From: Sedimentisphaerales bacterium
GTDB taxonomy: Bacteria; Planctomycetota; Phycisphaerae; Sedimentisphaerales; SM23-30
DNA: 7,947 bases
Assembly (NCBI GenBank): GCA_030640865.1
Contig: DAOWIP010000418.1
Location: 1 to 7,947 of the forward strand
Direction of reading: 5' to 3'
Under the pieces are notes generated by a model that saw only the letters and a program-made list of their open reading frames with translations, did no database searches and had not been told where the DNA came from. The translations under genes were made by a program, and so were the position numbers. This document shows, piece after piece, positions 5,693 through 7,947 of the stretch; the stretch's first letter is position 1, and the number at the start of each line of letters is the position of its first letter.

Positions 5693-6334
5693 TTATTTAT
5701 GTACTAACCGCACAAACCGGCAATAGCAGACGAAATTCCTTATAATTTCCTGCCCCTTTTTTTCGAGCAGCAGCAGGCTTTGGCCGCCCCACTCATCCAC
5801 CGGCAGAACCATTTTTCCACCGTCTTTTAACTGTTCGATCAGTGCCGGCGGCACATCTTCCGCGGCCGCGGCAATCAGAATTCGGTCAAACTCCTTTGCT
5901 TCCGGCCAGCCTTGTCGGCCGTCGCCGGTATAGTATTCGACATTGGTTATGCCCAGGCCTTCGACATTTTCCCGGCCCTGTTGCGCCAGCTCTTCCAGCA
6001 CTTCGATACTATACACTCGTTTGCACAGCCGTGACAGGATCGCCGTTTGGTATCCGCACCCATATCCGATTTCCAATACCTCGTGTTCTGGTCGCAGGTC
6101 CAGTTTTTCGGTCATCAGGGCCACGATATACGGCTGCGAAATTGTCTGGCCCAGTCCGAGCGGAACCGGCTCGTCCATATACGCCATCGACCGGCTTTCC
6201 CGTGGTATAAAATGGTGCCGCGGAAGTTCTTCCATTACCTTCAGCACCTTTTCGTCGCGGACGTCGCGCTGTCGTATCTGCCGATCGACCATAAGAAGGC
6301 ATTTTTCTTTCATTTTGGAATCGTCCGACAACAT
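5693..6334 (-). CDS. pcm: Protein-L-isoaspartate O-methyltransferase
   Basis: Cytoplasmic repair enzyme that transfers a methyl group from S-adenosylmethionine to isoaspartyl residues formed by ageing of proteins, starting their return to normal aspartate. The 213-residue length is normal. Visible family features: ALPRHHFIP-like LPRHHFIP (38-45), GLGQTISQPYIVA (the substrate-side loop, 60-72), SAM motif I VLEIGYGCGYQTAIL (86-100), the acidic residue after beta2 in VYSIEVLEEL (Glu111), and GDGRQGW (137-143). Most homologues read GTGSGYQ in motif I; here it is GYGCGYQ, with all three glycines kept. The C-terminus ends CRFVRLVHK where FVPL is usual. It lies 33 nt behind pssA, same strand, likely co-transcribed. 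The ATG at 6334 has only a weak Shine-Dalgarno (AAGAAG, GAG); Met8 (6313) is the alternative. Confidence 0.95.
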   Translation of the reverse strand: MLSDDSKMKEKCLLMVDRQIRQRDVRDEKVLKVMEELPRHHFIPRESRSMAYMDEPVPLGLGQTISQPYIVALMTEKLDLRPEHEVLEIGYGCGYQTAILSRLCKRVYSIEVLEELAQQGRENVEGLGITNVEYYTGDGRQGWPEAKEFDRILIAAAAEDVPPALIEQLKDGGKMVLPVDEWGGQSLLLLEKKGQEIIRNFVCYCRFVRLVHK

Positions 6335-6349
6335 CTCAACTTCTTATAG

Positions 6350-6417
6350 CTCCCTACCCTCTACTCTCTACCCTTCACTCTCCACCCTCTTCTCCTTACT
6401 CTCTACTTTCTTCTTCC
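6350..6417 (-). repeat. Degenerate GAGAGTAGAG purine repeat, 68 nt without C on the - strand
   Basis: From 6350 to 6417 the + strand contains no G (all C, T, A); on the - strand it is a purine-rich array of related words such as GTAGAGAGTA, GGTGGAGAGTGA and GGGTAGAGAGTAGAGGG. It codes for the last residues of pssA (VESKEKRVESEG), supplies its TAG stop (6370-6368), and fills most of the gap to pcm. It shares the 12-mer TAGAGAGTAGAG with the end of ktrA. Confidence 0.65.
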
Positions 6418-7279
6418 GCTGCCGCAGCCACTGGACTACGCCGCTCATCGCATAAATCATCGAGCCAATCGCCAGTGTCAACTGTAGCCTCCAGATCAAC
6501 AGTAGTATCAGAAATATCAATATCACCAGATATTCGAATGGCCTGCGTCCGCGAATAAACTGGTTGACAACGTGTAGATAGGGCACCCGGCTCACCATCA
6601 GTAATGCCACACCAGCCGTCAGAAACGGCAGCAGATAGATAATTACCGGTGCGAACCACGAGATTCCCGGCAGTTGTTCTCGTAGCTCCGGCATCAGATC
6701 GCTGTAGAGCAGCACCCATGCCGCAATAACACCGGCCGCCGCTGGTGTGGGCAGCCCGCTGAATTTCAGATGGGCCGATTCTTCAGGCGCGTTTTCGACA
6801 TTGAACCGGGCAAGACGCAATATCGCGCAACAAACATACAAAGCCGCCGTTAGCCACAGTAATCGGCCTGCAATATTACAGAACAGAGGACTGGCACTTG
6901 CCTGAAGTCCGCTTTCCACCACGCGTAACATCAGAAAGGCCGGCGCCGCCCCAACACTGAGTACGTCAGCGAGCGAATCGAGTTGGCCGCCGAAATTACT
7001 GGTACTGCCTGAGCGACGGGCGACAAAGCCATCTACCGCATCGGCGACCATGGCAAAAAAGATCATCCAGGCCGCCGCCGCAAAAAACGTCAACTCCGGA
7101 TTTTTAAACCACAGTCGGTCCGGCTCATTCATCCCGCGTGCGGCGAAATGGATCGCGGCAAAGCCGCACAGCCCATTCATCAACGTAATCAGGGACGGCA
7201 AAACCGCGATATTGCGCAATCGCCGCCGTTTTTTTCTGTTTCGTAATTTACTATCGTTCATCCTGGTGTGTTTTCTCAT
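6368..7279 (-). CDS. pssA: CDP-diacylglycerol-serine O-phosphatidyltransferase (CDP-alcohol phosphatidyltransferase family)
   Basis: Integral membrane enzyme that joins CDP-diacylglycerol to serine to give phosphatidylserine, the precursor of phosphatidylethanolamine. The 303-residue protein has the complete family signature D(x2)DG(x2)AR(x8)G(x3)D(x3)D: Asp80, Asp83-Gly84, Ala87-Arg88, Gly97, Asp101, Asp105. The N-terminus is very basic (KLRNRKKRRRLR) and leads into LPSLITLMNGLCGFAAI, typical of bacterial PssA type II. Several hydrophobic segments follow, including about 60-80, 128-147, 165-180, 200-220 and 240-285. Serine as the acceptor is inferred from the overall resemblance. The charged tail KKKVESKEKRVESEG comes from a purine repeat and is probably not functional. 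Start: ATG 7279 has GGGG 3 nt upstream; ATG 7261 is possible but has no spaced Shine-Dalgarno. It precedes pcm by 33 nt and is divergent from the IS110 remnant. Confidence 0.92.
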   Translation of the reverse strand: MRKHTRMNDSKLRNRKKRRRLRNIAVLPSLITLMNGLCGFAAIHFAARGMNEPDRLWFKNPELTFFAAAAWMIFFAMVADAVDGFVARRSGSTSNFGGQLDSLADVLSVGAAPAFLMLRVVESGLQASASPLFCNIAGRLLWLTAALYVCCAILRLARFNVENAPEESAHLKFSGLPTPAAAGVIAAWVLLYSDLMPELREQLPGISWFAPVIIYLLPFLTAGVALLMVSRVPYLHVVNQFIRGRRPFEYLVILIFLILLLIWRLQLTLAIGSMIYAMSGVVQWLRQRKKKVESKEKRVESEG

Positions 7280-7280
7280 T

Positions 7281-7304
7281 AGCCCCTGCTGTCAAGCGGG
7301 GGTT
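7281..7304. promoter_or_regulatory. Hairpin over the pssA ribosome binding site
   Basis: CCCCTGC (7283-7289) and GCGGGGG (7296-7302) flank a 6-nt loop, extendable by two pairs. On the - strand the AGGGG just before the pssA ATG is one arm and pairs with CCCC of the other (one internal A/C mismatch), so it could mask initiation. On the + strand pairing is better (G.U instead of mismatch) and TTCTTAAG follows, so it could also be a weak stop for + strand transcription into the IS. Confidence 0.35.
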
Positions 7305-7342
7305 CTTAAGTAGATAATATGTAGGCCGTCCTAAATAATGAG

Positions 7343-7348
7343 TATAAT
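7343..7348 (+). promoter_or_regulatory. Candidate -10 box for the IS110 transposase
   Basis: TATAAT lies 50 nt before the transposase ATG, inside the 5' arm of the leader stem. The -35 region (about 7320-7325) is poor. A transcript from here would start near 7355 and lack the left arm that masks the ribosome binding site. Confidence 0.35.
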
Positions 7349-7384
7349 AAAGGAAAGTTCTGAAACATTGTACTCACTATTACG

Positions 7385-7390
7385 AAAGGA
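7385..7390 (+). promoter_or_regulatory. Shine-Dalgarno of the IS110 transposase
   Basis: AAAGGA, 7 nt before the ATG at 7398. It fixes that ATG as the original start and lies largely within the 3' arm of the 7325-7394 stem-loop. Confidence 0.6.
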
Positions 7391-7397
7391 CGGCACT

Positions 7398-7947
7398 ATG
7401 AAAAAGCTAACCAAAAAACAGCAGTAGTTCAAGAAAATTATTCTCACAAAAAAGGATAAGGTTTACGTGGGACTGGACGTGCACAAAAAGTCGATTTCCG
7501 TGGCTATCTGGATCAACGACCATGTGGATATCACATTTAACACGTCTGCCGACTATCCCAGGCTGATAGAAAAGCTGAAAGTACTCAAAAAAGCCTTGGA
7601 AATGGTGGTTTACGAAGCGGGACCTACCGGTTACGGTCTGGCACGGTCACTGCAGAAAGCCGACCTGCCCATCCAGGTCATTTCTCCTTCCAATACGCCT
7701 CGGCCTTCCAAGAGACGTAGCAAGACCGATCGTCTGGATTGCTGCCAACCGGCCGAATTCGCCGCCAAAAGTCTTCTCCATCCGGTAACCATTCCTTCCG
7801 AGCAGGAGGAAGCCGACCGCCAACTGGTGCGTCTGCGGGACCAGTTAGTTCGCAAACGTCGTCGCGTTCGCCAGCAGATCAAGAGTTTTTTATTGCAGCA
7901 TAGGGTGGGGTCTTACCCCACGCGTTTTTCTTGTATTTTTAGAGGTC
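7398..7947 (+). pseudogene. IS110-family transposase (DEDD), amber-interrupted, 3' end altered and beyond window
   Basis: Remnant of a DEDD recombinase of the IS110 family. Reading from ATG 7398 gives MKKLTKKQQ, then TAG at 7425-7427 (codon 10), then an open frame to the window edge. The RuvC-like acidic residues are present: Asp27 in VYVGLDVHKKSISVA, Glu73 in VVYEAGPTGYGLAR, Asp111 and Asp114 in SKTDRLD. A coiled, basic segment follows (LVRLRDQLVRKRRRVRQQIKSFLLQH). The amber is one C-to-T change from CAG in a run of CAG codons (QQ*FKK), so a nonsense mutation is likely. After LLQH (codon 168) family members usually continue with a Gly-rich stretch; here RVGSYPTRF is coded by a hairpin sequence, suggesting an insertion. 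A start at GTG 7467 would lose little before Asp27. The serine and C-terminal domains are not visible. Confidence 0.85.
7905..7921 (+). repeat. GC-rich hairpin inside the transposase frame, REP-like
   Basis: GTGGGGT (7905-7911) and ACCCCAC (7915-7921) make a perfect 7-bp stem with a 3-nt loop, followed by GCG and five T. It starts just where the transposase ceases to resemble its family, so it is probably part of an inserted small repeat. A terminator-like function is also possible. Confidence 0.45.

Larger units (their letters stand above)
7325..7394 (+). ncRNA. Stem-loop in the IS110 leader: RBS masking, possibly part of a bridge RNA
   Basis: GCCGTCCT (7325-7332) pairs perfectly with AGGACGGC (7387-7394). 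After an internal loop, ATGAGTATAAT (7338-7348) pairs with ATTGTACTCAC (7367-7377) at 9 strict positions plus one or two wobbles. The terminal loop is 18 nt. The 3' arm contains the transposase Shine-Dalgarno AAAGGA. IS110-group elements are known to encode their bridge RNA in the non-coding end before the recombinase gene, which is this position. The bridge RNA identity is inference; donor and target loops cannot be assigned. Confidence 0.4.
7300..7947 (+). mobile_element. IS110-family insertion sequence, left part
   Basis: The transposase remnant together with its leader stem-loop marks the left part of an IS110-type element. IS110 elements lack obvious terminal inverted repeats, so the left boundary is not visible; it must lie between the pssA start (7279) and the stem-loop (7325). 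The right end is outside the window. It is inserted divergently in the pssA upstream region. Confidence 0.65.

Noticed and set aside
6350..6417. CRISPR array or regular tandem repeat
   Set aside because: The units are short, degenerate and without spacers of constant length.
5943..6455. Long + strand open frame opposite pcm
   Set aside because: It is antisense to a clear pcm gene and into the purine/pyrimidine repeat; its serine/threonine-rich translation reflects that composition.
7425..7427. TAG recoded as an amino acid
   Set aside because: TAG is the natural stop of ktrA, pssA and the LamG gene in this same window, so genome-wide recoding is unlikely; a nonsense mutation in a decaying IS is simpler.
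7631..7882. - strand open frame opposite the transposase
   Set aside because: It is antisense to the DEDD domain; its arginine/serine-rich composition is a shadow of the coding strand.

Overview
The window looks like a chromosomal segment from a Planctomycetota bacterium, probably a Phycisphaerae/Sedimentisphaerales-type lineage. This is inference. It rests on a LamG-domain protein with a PEP-CTERM sorting tail, a STAS protein with a planctomycete-like LSS motif, AT-rich hairpin-laden intergenic DNA between moderately GC-rich genes, and a degraded IS110-family element. No sequence search could be run.

Layout, left to right. (1) Positions 1-1528, + strand: the 3' end of a Lon protease gene, then a small STAS-domain protein and a two-ACT-domain protein. 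They are tightly spaced with good Shine-Dalgarno sites, so probably one operon. (2) Positions 1541-1618: a short symmetric hairpin after the ACT gene, then a textbook intrinsic terminator reading on the - strand. (3) Positions 1683-2456/2462, - strand: a secreted LamG/PEP-CTERM protein. (4) Positions 2463-3177: a 715-bp divergent intergenic region with a long inverted repeat, three T7 tracts phased at exactly 10 bp (predicted bent DNA), a cluster of hairpins, a palindrome and a TATAAT box just before the next gene. (5) Positions 3178-5663, + strand: a KtrB/TrkH-type potassium channel subunit with an N-terminal membrane extension, then its KtrA/TrkA-type RCK regulatory subunit. Together they form a two-gene K+ uptake system. 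(6) Positions 7279 down to 5693, - strand: a CDP-alcohol phosphatidyltransferase (phosphatidylserine synthase type), then protein-L-isoaspartate O-methyltransferase, convergent with ktrAB. (7) Positions 7300-7947, + strand: the left part of an IS110-family element. Its transposase has an amber stop at codon 10 and seems to be interrupted by a short hairpin element. A 70-nt stem-loop in its leader covers the ribosome binding site.

Functional themes are housekeeping: protein quality control (Lon, isoaspartyl repair), K+ homeostasis, phospholipid synthesis and one surface/secreted protein. I found no clear defence system, CRISPR array, tRNA or rRNA. The most unusual signals are non-coding. An identical 12-mer, TAGAGAGTAGAG, supplies the TAG stop codon of both ktrA and pssA. 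The T7 tracts are exactly phased. A hairpin cluster lies upstream of ktrB whose G.U pairs favour + strand RNA. The IS110 leader can hide its own ribosome binding site and may overlap a bridge RNA.
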